Shown one piece after another: positions 46,412 to 58,822 of a stretch of DNA of 64,000 nt. This stretch comes from Hyphodiscus hymeniophilus (taxonomy: Eukaryota; Ascomycota; Leotiomycetes; Helotiales; Hyphodiscaceae), in assembly GCA_016508695.1 (NCBI GenBank), contig VNKQ01000012.1, forward strand, positions 868,001-932,000, written 5' to 3'. The stretch's first letter is position 1. Each line of letters opens with the position of its first letter. The notes below the pieces were generated by a model. That model had not been told where the DNA came from. It did not search any database and saw only the letters and a list, made by a program, of their open reading frames with translations. The position numbers and the translations under genes are program-made.

Positions 46412-47696
46412 ATGATGGCATCTCACAGAACGGCCGCCGGCTCTGACCATGGGTGGAGCAGCTTCGAAGTAAAGCATTTCATGCCTACATTAATAAAGTC
46501 CCCTCAGTATTACTAACTTAGTTCTCAGAAACACACACTGCTATGCCTCATGGCCAAGAACATGCATATTGAAGAGAAGGGCAGTCGCAAAGATGAAGAC
46601 GGGGTCATGAGACAACACGCCTATATGAACGTTGCGACTCAACTCAACATAGTCTTGAATGGGGAAGGCGGTAACTTCGAGCGCGATATTGAGCACAAGG
46701 AGATTGCGAGAATGATTGATCAGATGCTGAAGGAGAAGAAAGGTATCGTGGGCAAGGGAGGCTACATGGAGAGAGCTACCAGAGGAAGAATCACCCGAGG
46801 TCTCAAGCGCATGTGGGAGCGCGAGCCAAGCTTTGATTATGATGGTACTTCAGGCGAATGGGCACAGTGGCGTAAGGAGAGTGAACAGGAGAAGAGACGA
46901 ATTGCTGCGGTTCGTCCTCCGAATCCAGGTAGTGTATTGCGGTCTGTCGAGACGGATTCTGCGCCAGGTATGTCTTATATCCAAAACCATTATCGCTCAA
47001 AAAGGGCTAACTTCCCTTCAAGATATGCTCGAAAACGCTTGGCGTCAAAGGGGCCCTGATTCAACAAATCCTGCCAACAATTCGACCACTTCCAACGCAC
47101 GGGTGCTGCGCCTTACTGGCACCCAGGCTTCGTTCAACAGTCTCCCATCTCAGTTCCGAAGCAACGAGAAGTACGCATTGGTAAATCCAGTAGCGACATC
47201 TGCCAATCGTTCATCCTACATCGGTACCTCTGCAACTATCGACTCTCATCGTCCGTCATACTCTACTGGCCCACCATCGTCTCAAATATCACCCCGACAA
47301 GAGCCAATAATGAACTCTAATCGTCCCGAGGCAATGTCAACTCCACCCCTCACACGGAGCTACTCTCCATCTCCCAGCAGAGCATCCACGTATTCAGGAA
47401 CTGCTCGTCCTACCTCCACCGCAAAAAGCCCCCATGAAGACGCTCATGTGGCAAGAACGATTGAGCTTGAGATGGCGAAGCGTTGGAGCGAGCAGTCAGT
47501 GCAACCTAGCATCATCAAGCCTCCATCCAGCGTGGGTAGCGCGTGGAATAGTCTAGGAGAACGAACACACGGTAATATGGTGAACCCAGCCCGTAAAGCG
47601 TTGTTTGCGGAGCCTGACGTGGAGATGGGAGACATTATGGAAGACCGTGGTGACAGCACTATCGGAAAGGGTGCGAATGGAGAGGCTTTAGAGTAG
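46412..47696 (+). CDS. Unrecognised 389-aa protein, possible SANT/Myb-like N-terminus
   Basis: Exons 46412-46468, 46529-46967 and 47023-47696 are in phase. Intron 1 is GTAAAG...TTACTAACTTAGTTCTCAG and intron 2 GTATGT...CTAACTTCCCTTCAAG. The N-terminus reads HGWSSFEKHTLLCLMAKNM, then a helical basic region (DIEHKEIARMIDQMLKEKK, ATRGRITRGLKRMWERE). The tryptophan followed by helix-forming residues is weakly reminiscent of a Myb/SANT or trihelix DNA-binding fold. The remaining ~250 residues are Ser/Pro/Thr-rich and disordered, ending in an acidic stretch (AEPDVEMGDIMEDRGD). A nuclear regulator is possible but not shown. It is transcribed toward the kinase gene that ends at 50359. Confidence 0.72.
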
Positions 47697-50358
47697 AGAC
47701 ATCCGGTTGGAGGGGATAATCAGATGCGCGAGTAAGTTTAAGTCATGGTCCATGGACCTGAGAGCTTGGGGCATGGAAGGTGCCACCAGACGGAGAATGG
47801 GTTTATGAATAATAAGGGTCTGCTTCTTTTTCTTGGAGTGGGTCCATTTTGACCTTCAAAATCAGAAAAGAAGCACACCACTTATTGCGTAACAAGAATA
47901 CCGCAAATTTGAGAAAAAGAAGCAGAAGCCATTATTGTCACACAATATAATATTTTGGGCCCACATCACTTCTTGTGTCATTGATTTTTGGTGTGGTTTC
48001 GACCGTGTAGTTAGGACCTCAAGAACTGACAATATACGCTAGTGACCACGTTCAAATCCCTCCCTTTTTCGCGCACTTTAATTATTTAATTACTATATAA
48101 TTATTTTAATGTAAACTCTAAAAATAATTAGGAAAAGCATTAATCTATATACTTTAAGTACTTAATAATATAAATAATAAAAGGTTTATTTTGTTTACAA
48201 AAATAAAGGGGATAGGGTTCTTAGCGCATCTTGAGGCACAAGATTCAAAGCCTACTACAAGGTATTAGCGCTTCTTGAGGCACAAGAATCAGGGGTTTGA
48301 TAATTTGAGCATTCTTACGGCGCAAGATTTATTAGTTCTTGCGCGACAATATCAAAAAAGATTCGGAGCCTAATGGTTTCTTCGATTTCGTTTCTCACGA
48401 TTGACGATGGACATGAGCTTATGGCTATATGATACCCATAGGCAGTTAATGAGCTGGAAATATTGCTCTACGATCAATAATCTTTGATATTGTGATTTCT
48501 TTTCTATGCTGTGCAACTGTCTCATGTGAAGTTGGCATGGTGAAAACCGTCGAGTGTCGCAGCGAACCATAATTGCTATCAAGCACCCATTTATGCGTAG
48601 AAAGGAAAATCTGCTAAAATCCACGAAAACTTCAAACAGGGAACAAAACCTAAAACGTGTAAATACAGTGTCATGCATATGATTGTGCAGACCTCGGGCT
48701 TAGGGTCGCGCCCCAGGATCATAGGCTGGCACGGAAGATCTGCTATTTGCCGATAAACCTCATGTCTACTGTTGCATTTTGATATTTCCCAAGAGCCTAA
48801 ATGCCCAAAAGACCTGCCATGAGAAGGAGAATGCCACTGATTGGCTTCAACCAACGGGAAAGAGGGTGGCGCATGAGTTGTAGGCTTCTTTGAATGTCTT
48901 TCTTATGTCAAATAGAAGTCTTCATGTTATTGACCTTGTCTCAAAGAAAAACAGCCGACCTGAGGATCGAAAGGCTCTCGACCACTTGGTTAAGTTACCT
49001 TATCAAGCATCAAAGTTGAAGCTCTCAGATTGCACGTCAATGTCACATGGGAACACGTAATACTCGTTCTATCAGGTTATGGCCTTGCAGGTCTTGATCT
49101 TGAGCAGTGTTGTTCAAAGTTGACAGCCTAGAATAACGAAGAGATTCTCGAATCTTCTCAAGTGCAGTATGGAGAAGCATGTGAACCCACTGACTGGTGA
49201 ATACCAGCTATCAGCCCTACTGCATATCGAGAAGCTGTTCTCTGTTTTCCAAGGGTGCTTGCTTGTCTTCCAGACTTGGAGAAGTACGGCTTCTTATTAG
49301 TTCTTGAATAATATGAGGTGTAAACGATTGATGATAAAGGGTCTGGATGAGCGTCAGCCACTTGCGCAGCTTAGGCAGACAGCGACAATAGCTCGCCAAC
49401 ATGTCATCTCCGCTCTCTCATCCCCTAAGCATCTTGCTTTCTAAGTCTAGTCTGCTCCTGTAGAAATCACGTCCATTAGTTGAAACTGTTCTGCAATAAC
49501 GACTACCCCATTTTCAACATGTTGCTTTCGATTTTCCTTGAGCGTTGCGAGAAGCTTGCCTATTCCGAGCGGAAGGAGGAAGCAGTCAAGTGTGGCGTTA
49601 GATCACGGACGGATCCAGATACGCGACAGTTTATAGAAATTGGTTCAATGGCCCGCTTTACCACAAGTCCCTGGCCCTCGAAACGAGCCATGGAAGTCAA
49701 CATGCTAGCCTGCCAATGCGAGCCTTATCCGTCCCTTCGACATTGCTGAGAGAGCGTGCGATCGTCGTGGTGATATTGTACGGGAAGGACTCGGATCTCT
49801 TGGTCTCTGTCAACTCTCTTCCGCTGCGTTTGCAGATCTTCACGATCCGAAAATTGCGCACACAGCGTCACCGACATTAAAGACCTCAGATTATCGACCG
49901 TGCCTTGGAGGATGTTAACAGAGGGCAAGGGTATTTCGACGCCTTCTCCCAGAGATGATTCAAGAGTTAGATGCAGACAATCTCGGACTGGACGGGTCGT
50001 TGATTCGTGACAGTGTGCAAGACTGGGAAAGCACAGCTGCGAAGGAGTTTGAACTCGAACTTGCTGAAAATGAGGACGAGTGAACGAGGAGACTGGCGTT
50101 AGAAGTGTTAACTTCGACTGCCCACAATGACGGAAGCTGGAATGAGGAGAGAAGGAAGAGGATCACGGAATATAGAATGGACACATCTGTTTTGGTCGCA
50201 GAAGTAGCATAGCGAGTTTTCATCCCGGAAAACGAAATCTCAATGGGATAGCGGGGCTCACACAACCTCTATTATTTCTAGAATTTCGCCGATTTTGACG
50301 AGCTAGAACCTGTTAAGTTTTATTGTCCGCCACCCTAGACCATGCTACTTTTCGTTTA
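47697..50358. other. Intergenic, 2.7 kb, with an AT-rich patch and a short direct repeat
   Basis: An A/T-rich patch lies at about 48070-48195. Just after it a 23-bp direct repeat with one mismatch occurs twice (48221-48243 and 48265-48287; core CTTGAGGCACAAGA), and a weaker third copy follows near 48315. A possible gene remnant at 49490-50082 is listed separately. Nothing else is supported. Confidence 0.5.
49490..50082 (+). pseudogene. Possible remnant of an unidentified gene
   Basis: The end of this stretch (about 49953-50082) reads MIQELDADNLGLDGSLIRD then DSVQDWESTAAKEFELELA and an acidic tail before a stop, which looks like the C-terminus of a real protein. Upstream, at 49540-49745, another frame reads RCEKLAYSERKEEAVKCG and similar protein-like sequence. 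I could not join the two with splice signals. It may be a decayed gene, or two chance frames; the family is unknown. Confidence 0.2.
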
Positions 50359-52981
50359 TCACGGTGATACTGGTAGTGCCCTTGTGCTATAATCGTAGCA
50401 TACGAGGTTCGGCAGGTCCCAAGCAAGCACGTTACCCAGCCGTTGTGTACCAGTCCAGTTCTTTGTTCCAGTTGTGAACCTCATTAAACCCACCTCAATC
50501 ATACAGCCTTGATCTCGTAGCATATATTTTAGAGTATTGAAAGTTTCGTTGCGGTCGACATTCGGAAAGTCTATTGTCCTAGTGTTTCTTGCGCCAAATT
50601 CTTCCAAGGTGACGACCAATAATGGGATGACGCCTCTATGAGCGAGCAGGGGAGGATTCGGAGGGTTTCGTGTAGTTCGAGGCTGTGCAGCGGTTTGAGT
50701 AGCCTGAGCAGCTCGAGGATTCACTTGTGCACCGAACGGAGGATTTGGTGGCTGTGTCAGAGGATTCACAGCCGGTGGAACAAAACCTGCTGCTCGAGTT
50801 GCTGGGTTCGAAGGCTGGATTGTTGGAGCGGAAGGCTTTGGCGGCTGTAGTGTTGATAACGCCCAAGTTTGTCCTGAATACCATCTCGCGGAGATATTAG
50901 GATCTGGATACTGAGTTTGGACGGGAGATATATCCGTCATAAATGAGCCAGGCAATATGTTCTTCGCGTCTCTCCAATCTTGGAAGCCTTGTCTGACCTG
51001 TATTGCGAGCTCACCCGGCGGAGGTCGGTGATCAGGCTGAACTAAAAGGCACCCTTTGATCAACGTTTTGAGCTCTTCACTATAGGCCCATCGAGGGTCA
51101 TCGACTCTAGGAGGACTCCAGCCTGGTAGCTCCTCATCTCGATCTTCTTTGGTCCCCACCGTATAACCCTCGGGTTTACCTTGGAACAGCGACCGTAAAC
51201 TCCTAGATTTATATAGAATCATGTCACCCTCCCAAGAAGAAATTGTCTGCTTTCCATGCTGGAGACACCACATGATTAGACCAATTTGCCATACATTGCT
51301 TTTGCTATTGTAAGGAAGGTTTGACACTTTTCCAAGCCACGGCCATCGATCCTCTTGGGGACCTAGTTGTTCGTTTGTTTGCTCCTGGTAAAAGCCCGAA
51401 TCAGCCTACTGTTCTTGGATGACCCACAAGACTTCTCCCTGAGTTTCGTAAAAGAGATAACCTACTGGCGTCAGATAACCATAAGTCCCACAGCGTCGGA
51501 GACGTTTCTTGTACGATGCGCTTGATAAACCAGAGTCAGCCGATATGTGAGGCAGTTTCAGAGTGTTTTCGAGTTTCGAGAAGGAAGCCTCCAAAGTCCT
51601 GGGCAGACATAGAAGCCGGTTCGCCAAACAATGTAACCCAGTAAGATGGTTCGAAAGAAATATTATCACATCTACCTTTGATTTGTAGAAGCCCGGCCTA
51701 CATCTTCCGAAAGTCCAAAGTCCGAGATCTGTCAAGAACGCCAAATTAGCTACGGAAGATGGTTGTCTTTGAGGATCTTACCTTCAGAGGTGGGTTTCCA
51801 CTATGTTCTGTGTCCACAGTAGGCTTCCCTAACAATACTGTAACATGAAGTAAGACCTTATCCCAAATTCTTGGTCGACCCGAGTGTGCTCTTACAATTT
51901 TCTTGCTTTATATCGAAATGAACGATGTCTGGGTCCCATTTCCGAGTACTAAGGTCTTCACTCCCATGATGCATCACAAGGGTGCCTAGAGCGAGGCAGT
52001 AGAAGAAAGCCCACATCTCCCGCTCTGTTGGATATGCATTCTTGTAGTTGACAGCAGTATTACTGAAGATTCTTTATTAGTCCTTTTTTATGTTTGGAAA
52101 GCTTCGGGCGAACTTGCTTCTGCAAACGTGATCTCTGCCAGCCTGCTAGATCTCCACCTGGACAAAATTCAAGGAACATACGATGAACTACACCAGTATC
52201 ATAAAGCCCCTGAACGATATTTTGTCCTTGATCGACATAGAGCCGGCGGTACATTTGCGGGATATGAAGAGACTTGGCCTTGTTAAGAGCCATAAGGAAC
52301 TTCGCCTCGTATGTGAGACCGCCGGCACGAGTCCCTGAGCCTTGCTTGACAACCACTGCCAGAGGTTAGTCTGGAGAGAGCAGGTGAAGGTAAAAATAGT
52401 GAGTGTGAGCTACCACGAAGAAGCTTCGAAACTTTACATCAGGCACTGTGTCTGAGTCTTAAGCCAAGGCATGCTCAGTACCTGGAAAGTATGTGCAAAA
52501 ACGTCACACTTCAAAGCTACTCACAATCAACAAGCTTTTTCTTCTTTCTGTCAGGACCCTCGTATGACCAGTGTCCAACAATTCCAAAGGAGCCCTGCCC
52601 AAGAACTCTTTTTGCTACCCATCCAGTGCCCACTCTATCTTTCCAACGACTTTCAGAATTCAGCCAAAGCTGTTTCAGCTGGTCATTATAGGTAGCCCGA
52701 GTTAGTCGCTGGGTTGGGCTTGGCGGTATGACGGGATTCCCTGGATTTGGACGAGGAGCGGTCTTCTTGGGGGCTGGATGGGATCCTCCAAGACCTAGGT
52801 TGCCGAATTTCGCGGCAAGATTGGTTGGAGGGGTGACTTGCTGAATAGTAGGAGTGCTGGGTTTATTCACAGGAGCTCGAGGGCGACGAGGAATTCCTCG
52901 ACCGCCTGGAGTGTATTGAATACTTCCAGGAGATTGCACTTTTGGAGGGGCATTGCCTTGGCTAGGGCTTGAAATAGCCAT
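50359..52981 (-). CDS. Atypical protein kinase with proline-rich C-terminal tail, ~703 aa
   Basis: Exons inferred: 52981-52525, 52355-52114, 52040-51896, 51837-51782, 51728-51676, 51598-51466, 51384-50359. The junction 52114/52040 uses a weak GTTCGC donor and is uncertain; the others have good signals and phases. A Pro-rich N-terminus (~1-110) precedes the kinase domain: glycine loop VLGQGSFGIVG, lysine in LVVKQGSG, hinge FLEFCPGGDL, catalytic loop VHFDIKQEN, DFG in KISDFGLSEDVGR and the P+1 segment GTYGYLTPEQ. The usual HRD is HFD, so the activation-loop arginine switch is absent although the catalytic Asp stays. The last ~270 residues are Pro/Asn/Thr-rich, ending in a more folded segment (VTLEEFGARNTRTIDFP). 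Substrate unknown; such kinases are expanded in filamentous fungi. Confidence 0.78.
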
Positions 52982-55732
52982 ATCGCTTTAAATCTTCGAA
53001 GTGGCTCAGGGAAATCTAACTCTACGATCACACATAGACTTGCTGCGGAGAAAAGTGTTCTTGAATATGACGGAGCTCAAACGTAAACAAAAGACTTAGC
53101 AACAACGAATGATCCAGATTTCTTTGTCCAATACATACAACTAGCAGCTGGTTAAGCCTGTTTTCGGTTGGAACGTCTTTGTTGAAGTCCCATCTAAACT
53201 TATAAAGGATTGGAATTATTTGATATCTTTAAAGCTAATGCTTTGTCTGTAAATCGTAATTCCACAATTGCTGGAAGAAATCGCCAAGCAACTATTCACG
53301 TGACTTGATATTGATTTTTCGATCACAGTCACTTGCACACGGTGACGAAGTGACTTCGAGAGCGGAAATCCTGTTGCTATGGGTTCCAGTTTCTGAAAAA
53401 AGTGGAGAGTTGGGAGTTGATAAGCTAGCGACCATGGCAGAAAGAAAATATTGGCTCGGAAGAAGCTTTGGTACATTTGCCATTCACCGGAGATTGCTCC
53501 ATGAATATCTCTGGAATTTTCTTGTCAAGTAGTTGAATTGGGAATTTTAGACTACCATTGGGAGGAATGCTATATATGATGATGAAAAGCCGCTGTTGGG
53601 TGAGAATGCAGCGAAAACCAAGCAAAGAACACTGAAAACTGTGAGTGGATAACTTTACGAACTGACGCACATCCAGTCGTTACATTATCGAGCCATTTCA
53701 CAAACTTAGCATAGTGAAGAAGTATATTACTGGAGTGGGAAGCGCCGGCTGACAATGGATCTAACCACTACTCTGTCAAATCTGTTGAGCCAAATTGTCT
53801 TCTTGTTCCAATGAATTAACCAACTACCAGGTATCTGATCTGGTAAAGTCTTCGTATACGTCATCGGAATGTTGATGTGAATAGGAATGTTGAAGTGTGC
53901 AAGGAGGGTCAGGCAGTTCAGTTGAGTAGATGTACCTTTGCTTCCTAGTGGCCCACGAAGAAGCGGCCGACATTCTCTCTCGAGGCTTCTAAGAGTCTAT
54001 ACTCGACTCGTACGAGTAGCGGTTTGGGATTGAAATCAGTCTAGTACGTGGCAAATTTCTTACATTTGATCTGCTGGTACTGCTGGTGCTGGATTACTGA
54101 TGTTTATGTAAGTTCGCTCTCGTCAGTGTTACGAGTGGCCGAATAGGAGTCCAAAGATGCAGGTCTAATTTCATCTTGACGGGGCAATGGCGGCTTCTAA
54201 TCATCCTAACCAGTCAATTAATTGGCGAGTGTCGCATATTTATGGACAGTATCGATGAATGGGCTTTAAAGCAGCATGGCGTGGCGAGCGAGGGCCACCC
54301 GCAACCCTACGAAGCTTATTTCTGATTAGGCAGTGACTGGGATCGAGACGTCTAACCTTCACACTTGATACGGCCACAGCCCTACAGAACCACGCACAGA
54401 ATTGCGCCAAGGTCAACTTACTTTCAGTCATACCAGAGCGTGTAGTACTGCAAGCTGAGCTGCATAGGGCTGTGCTACATCCGCCCTTGGCTTACGCGTG
54501 TATGGCGTCCATTGTGGCGGCACTCTTGAAAGCTTGCTCAACGGCGAGGATTCTGCAATTAACTGTGCTATTAGTATCATACACATGGCAGAATCATGGC
54601 CGAGATGGTCATCTGCAAGGATTGGAGATCGGGCGAGATATTGCCTAACGGGGATCATAATACATGGCGTCTAGAAGACGGATCTTTCACTTTTCGCCTA
54701 TCAGTACACATTGACCTGAACCACAAGAACAATAACTACCTCCCAGAAAGAGACACAGATGATTAAAAATCTCGGACTCTCGGAGCTGAAAGAATTGCGT
54801 AACCCAAATGCTGACGCCTTTTTCTTGCCCCATGGCTGACAGAGCTCAACTTCTGAAGTGAGCCTACGTCAACGCAGAATAACGACTGTGATTTGGCCAG
54901 TCAATAAAACAAATTAGGGTTAGGTCCGTTGTAAGAGCCTCGCATTTAATCCGCCGCTTCTCTATCAAAGAGGACAGCAAGGTGCTGCTCTTTCGTCGCC
55001 ACGTTGTCTTTGTATCTACGCAGGGCATACTACTGGTCGCCCTATGAAGATGCGACTTACGTACCTGAATTGGAACCACTAAGTTTGTGTTATTTTGCCC
55101 CTCCACAATTTCGAGACCAGGCTTCGATTGGAAGGAGATACTATTGGATATTAGCTTCATGTAGATGTAATGTTCAACTGCGAAAATCAAGGAGTCAGAT
55201 TGAAAGTAATAACGTCATTTCAAGTGGCCGCCTAATGTTATTGACCCACCAACCATGTTGTCGGAATGGAAAGAAAGCGAGTGTTGGGGCAGTTATGTGG
55301 CAGCTTTCCTATAATAAGCCACCTGCAATCGGTCCGTCGCCCACGGAGAGCGGTTCGATTGTACCTTACTACTCAACAAAGACCAATCTGATCTCGCTCC
55401 GTAGACGGTTCTAGACCCTGTAGCCAGCTGTTGTAGAGCACGATATGTGAAATTTGTTACGAAACCAAAGAAATATGTAAAAGACAGTTGTCCTCCGTGG
55501 CAGACTCCAGAGAGGTAAAATGAAGATACCACTTACCAGTCATTTTTGCCGTCTTTACGGAGGGTAATAGAAGAAAGCATCCATTCACCAAGTATTTGTA
55601 ACACTGATCCAGCTGACAATCTGTTGAGAAGATTTTTGAAGTTCATTGCCTTGGGGAGTTCTCCATTCTAGCATTGAGTTGCTTCGACGTGCCCTGTAGT
55701 GAGTATAACCAAAAGTTTTTCTGCCTTTCGAA
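52982..55732. other. Intergenic, 2.75 kb
   Basis: Divergent region between the kinase gene (minus) and the C2H2 gene (plus). No reading frame here combines an ATG start, splice signals and protein-like composition. No tRNA-like fold found by eye. Confidence 0.45.
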
Positions 55733-56500
55733 ATGTCTGCTCGATCCAATCATACACGCCTTTATTGCACTGTTCTTGGCTGCCGCGTCAGTGTTGGGCG
55801 TAAGGCAGACCTTCTGCGGCATCAGGAAGAGAAACACGGAGAGATGAAGTTCTGTTCAGTGCCTGGTTGCGACTACGAGGGAACAAAACGATCTTCGAGA
55901 CTTAAGAGCCACATGGAGAAGAGGCACCCTGGGATGACAAGTGGTAAGCCTTTGATCTAATCTCTTCAAGTACATGCACTTAACGATTTGGCACAGTTGA
56001 GCTAGTTGTCCCGGAGAATGAAGTGTACGGCTCATACTACACGGAAGAGGAAGATCATGGAGAAGGTAATCCCTAACTAAAGGCTAAGCAATTAAAAGCA
56101 AAGCTCATGAGAATTTGAAGGAACCTATAGTACCTATTCACAAGCCTCTTATGATACAGGATCGACTAGTCACGATGACTCCGCGACTCCGACTCAAAGC
56201 ACCTCGTCAGCAACAACCAACTCTTGGACTACACCCTCTTACACTTCGAGCGATGCAGGCAACCCGCAGCTGCAAAGCACACAATGGTCAATGGCATCAC
56301 AGTATACAACACAGCTTCATCCACAATATCAAGCGCAACACCAAGCTGCGGATACCCAAACATACTCTGTGGGATACTACGCGGAGCCCAATGACCCGAC
56401 GATTGGGCCCACTGTCCATGATGCTTCGACAGAAGATAACATATCAAATACCCGGGAATATGCGGAAGAAGAATTGGACGAGGAGCCTTGGTACACATAA
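55733..56500 (+). CDS. C2H2 zinc-finger protein, 219 aa
   Basis: Exons 55733-55943, 55997-56065 and 56121-56500 with GTAAGC and GTAATC donors, in phase. Residues ~11-62 hold two C2H2 fingers: YCTVLGCRVSVGRKADLLRH with a downstream H in EEKHG, and FCSVPGCDYEGTKRSSRLKS with HMEKRH. The rest is Ser/Thr/Gln/Tyr-rich and disordered (TQSTSSATTNSWTTPSYTSS), ending acidic (EEELDEEPWYT), compatible with a transcriptional activation region. Two short fingers of this form are common in Leotiomycete and Dothideomycete genomes in poorly characterised proteins. DNA binding in the nucleus is inferred; targets unknown. Confidence 0.85.
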
Positions 56501-57579
56501 TCATCGCTAGGCACTCTTTTTGTTTTCTGGGCAGCGGTGGCCCGCTTTTGCCCTAAAACTCAAACTTTTCTTGATCTTCTAGACAATCGCTACACCATCA
56601 GCTCTCGTTACATGTATGACTCGAAGACTTCATGCCAAGCAGGGGAAGGATCTTTGATATTCAAATGTTTGAACCTGCTATAATTCAAGGCTCAAAAAAG
56701 CTAACATACACTGAAATTTTTCTTTAGCTTTCTCTGCATTACTCAGTCTCCATTCAAAAGGCATGTCAAATCTATCGTGCGTCGGTAGAATTCGTGTGAG
56801 CAGAACAATGAGAAAGCTACTGAGCCTTCGTATGGATAATTTTTGATCGGAGATCTATTACTTGTCAAGAAAGGCATCGTTCTCGGACTGACTACCCTCT
56901 TCGCACGTTTTACAACTTTTGATTTGCAATCTGCACCCTATTTCGTTCGTTTGCTGCTCCACTAAGCTCATGAAAGAGACTCAACTACTCAAGCTGGAGA
57001 TGCTAATTAATCAGAAGAGGAGGTACTATGGTGGATAGCAAAGCTGTTAGTTTTGGCAGCAACCCTGGAGGCATGGATAAATCCACAGGCTAATCGATTT
57101 CATGACTCAAGAATCTTCAATGAAATGAAATTTGTACGTTGAGACTACTAGGTGTTAAAATTTCCTTTCGCCCTACACGCTCAATGCCGAAGACGACAAC
57201 TTGTGCGCGAATGCTAAGCAGAGCATTGGTTCCGCAAAAGAGAACCCGGTCATTGAGCAGCAGCCTAGTAGCCTACCAGCCCCTGAATGCCGAAGCGAGT
57301 TGCGCACCACTTTCTCCCGAGGGGCGACATCCTTACAACTATGAACCTACCTTTCAGTCATGCTTGGAAACTTTTCGCAACAGATGTTACACAACAGCCT
57401 CTACTCTATTAAAATTATCTGGAGGCAGCGTGCCTTTTCAAAGGGAATCTCGATGGGTTAGAATCTTCCGATGCGACATCTCATTCACTTCACGTGATTA
57501 GTGACGCTGAGACTGAGGTTCCTGAATTTGTTCCCGCTCCCGCTTTTCCTTTCTTGACCTGCTACCTGCACCCCACCAG
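56501..57579. other. Intergenic, 1.1 kb
   Basis: No supported gene. A 120-codon plus-strand frame at 57139-57501 begins at a non-ATG codon and lacks features. Confidence 0.5.
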
Positions 57580-58822
57580 ATGGGAGAATCGATGGTGATC
57601 AGTACTCTTGAGGCAGATATTGCTCCAGCAGCTTCAAACAAGGCAGAAAGTGAAGCTGGAACCAGGGCATTTATGGCATGTCACTTTCTCCGCATCCCAA
57701 TAGGTATGCACGTACCCATTCTTTGCGCACATCGCTGATCTTGCGCAGAAATCCGTCTTGAGATCTACCGTTACCTTCTCCTACCTAGACCAAAGATCCG
57801 AGCTTCAATTCCGCCGCGGCTTAGAACCTCCATTGCGCACTCAACCGATCATGAGGAAAGTTTCGAGGGCTCTTCCGCAGACGAGTGGACCGACGAAAGC
57901 GACAGTGACTCCGATAGCGATTCCCTTATATCAGAGATGATGTACGATCTTGAAGATGAGTTGTTAGGGGGGGAGCGATGTGGACTCGCTGGACGACGAA
58001 GATGACGAAGAGGAACACGTAACAAGAGCTTTTGAGATCCTTCGAACCAACCGACAAATACATTCAGAAGCGTCCTCTGTGTGGTACAGCGAAGCCATTC
58101 TGACCCTCAGGCCCGCCGACATATTTTGTTTGGCCAAAGAGCCCTTCGATCTGGAATTTGGCCGTCCCGGTGGAATGACTTGGAAACACAGCCCTCTTAA
58201 GGGCATCGGCAAGGAATACGAGTCAGGCATGGTTTTCTACGCGACCGCCCAACTACAGGGCGACGTTGAGCCTCATATTCTAGCTAAGTTTCAAAGGATT
58301 CTCCTCGATGCACACTTCGACGAAAGTGACACAGGTAGTCTGGAATTGTGGATCGACGACGACACTCATATCATCCGGGAAGACGATGCAACCGAATTCA
58401 AGAATTTACTCAATTCCTCAAGCATATTCAAAGATTTGGTGAAGATACTCTCAAACCCCCCCTGCATTACGCATTTCGAGATCCAGCTCGAGGTAAAGGT
58501 TATTGCGACTTCCAATCTGATTATAGAAGCTGAAGATCTTGACGATATTCTTGGGGAAGGTGACGAAGAGGATCAGGAAATGGAAATCAAGGTTGACCGG
58601 ATCATAGAGATTGCCAACTTCAAAGCGACGGAGCTATTCTTGGATTCTAAGATCATGAAGCCTTTGCTGAAATTGAAGAACGTGGCCAATTGCTCGTTCA
58701 AGTTTGGATTCCAGGACTTCCCCGAAGAAGAGGGTTACAAACCGCCAACAAAATACGTCAAGGTGCTAGAACGCATGAAGGATAAGATCGAGGGAAATTA
58801 TCGAGAACTGAAGGCGGCTTGA
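57580..58822 (+). CDS. F-box-like/2EXR-type fungal protein, ~398 aa, frame broken in a G7 run
   Basis: Exon 1 57580-57703 and exon 2 57749-58822 (45-bp intron, GTATGC...GCGCAG). The splice creates FLRIPIEIRLEIYRYLLL, the hallmark leucine-rich start of the fungal 2EXR/F-box-like family ('LP-EIRLEIY'). A Ser/Asp/Glu-rich insert follows, then the other family hallmark, ILRTNRQIHSEASSVWY. Between them the frame changes at the G7 run 57967-57973; six G would keep one open frame of about 398 aa. The second half (58000-58822) is acidic with no known motif. F-box-like proteins recruit substrates to SCF ubiquitin ligases, but here that is only an inference. An extra G from sequencing is the simplest explanation; a true pseudogene cannot be excluded. 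Confidence 0.78.

Noticed and set aside
48000..48070. Possible tRNA (GTTCAAATCC-like motif near 48052)
   Set aside because: The upstream sequence does not form an acceptor stem, D arm and anticodon arm, so no tRNA is called here or elsewhere in the window.
51406..51744. 112-codon minus-strand frame through the kinase activation loop
   Set aside because: It reads through two introns in part out of frame; the DFG exon (51728-51676) and the next exon (51598-51466) explain it.
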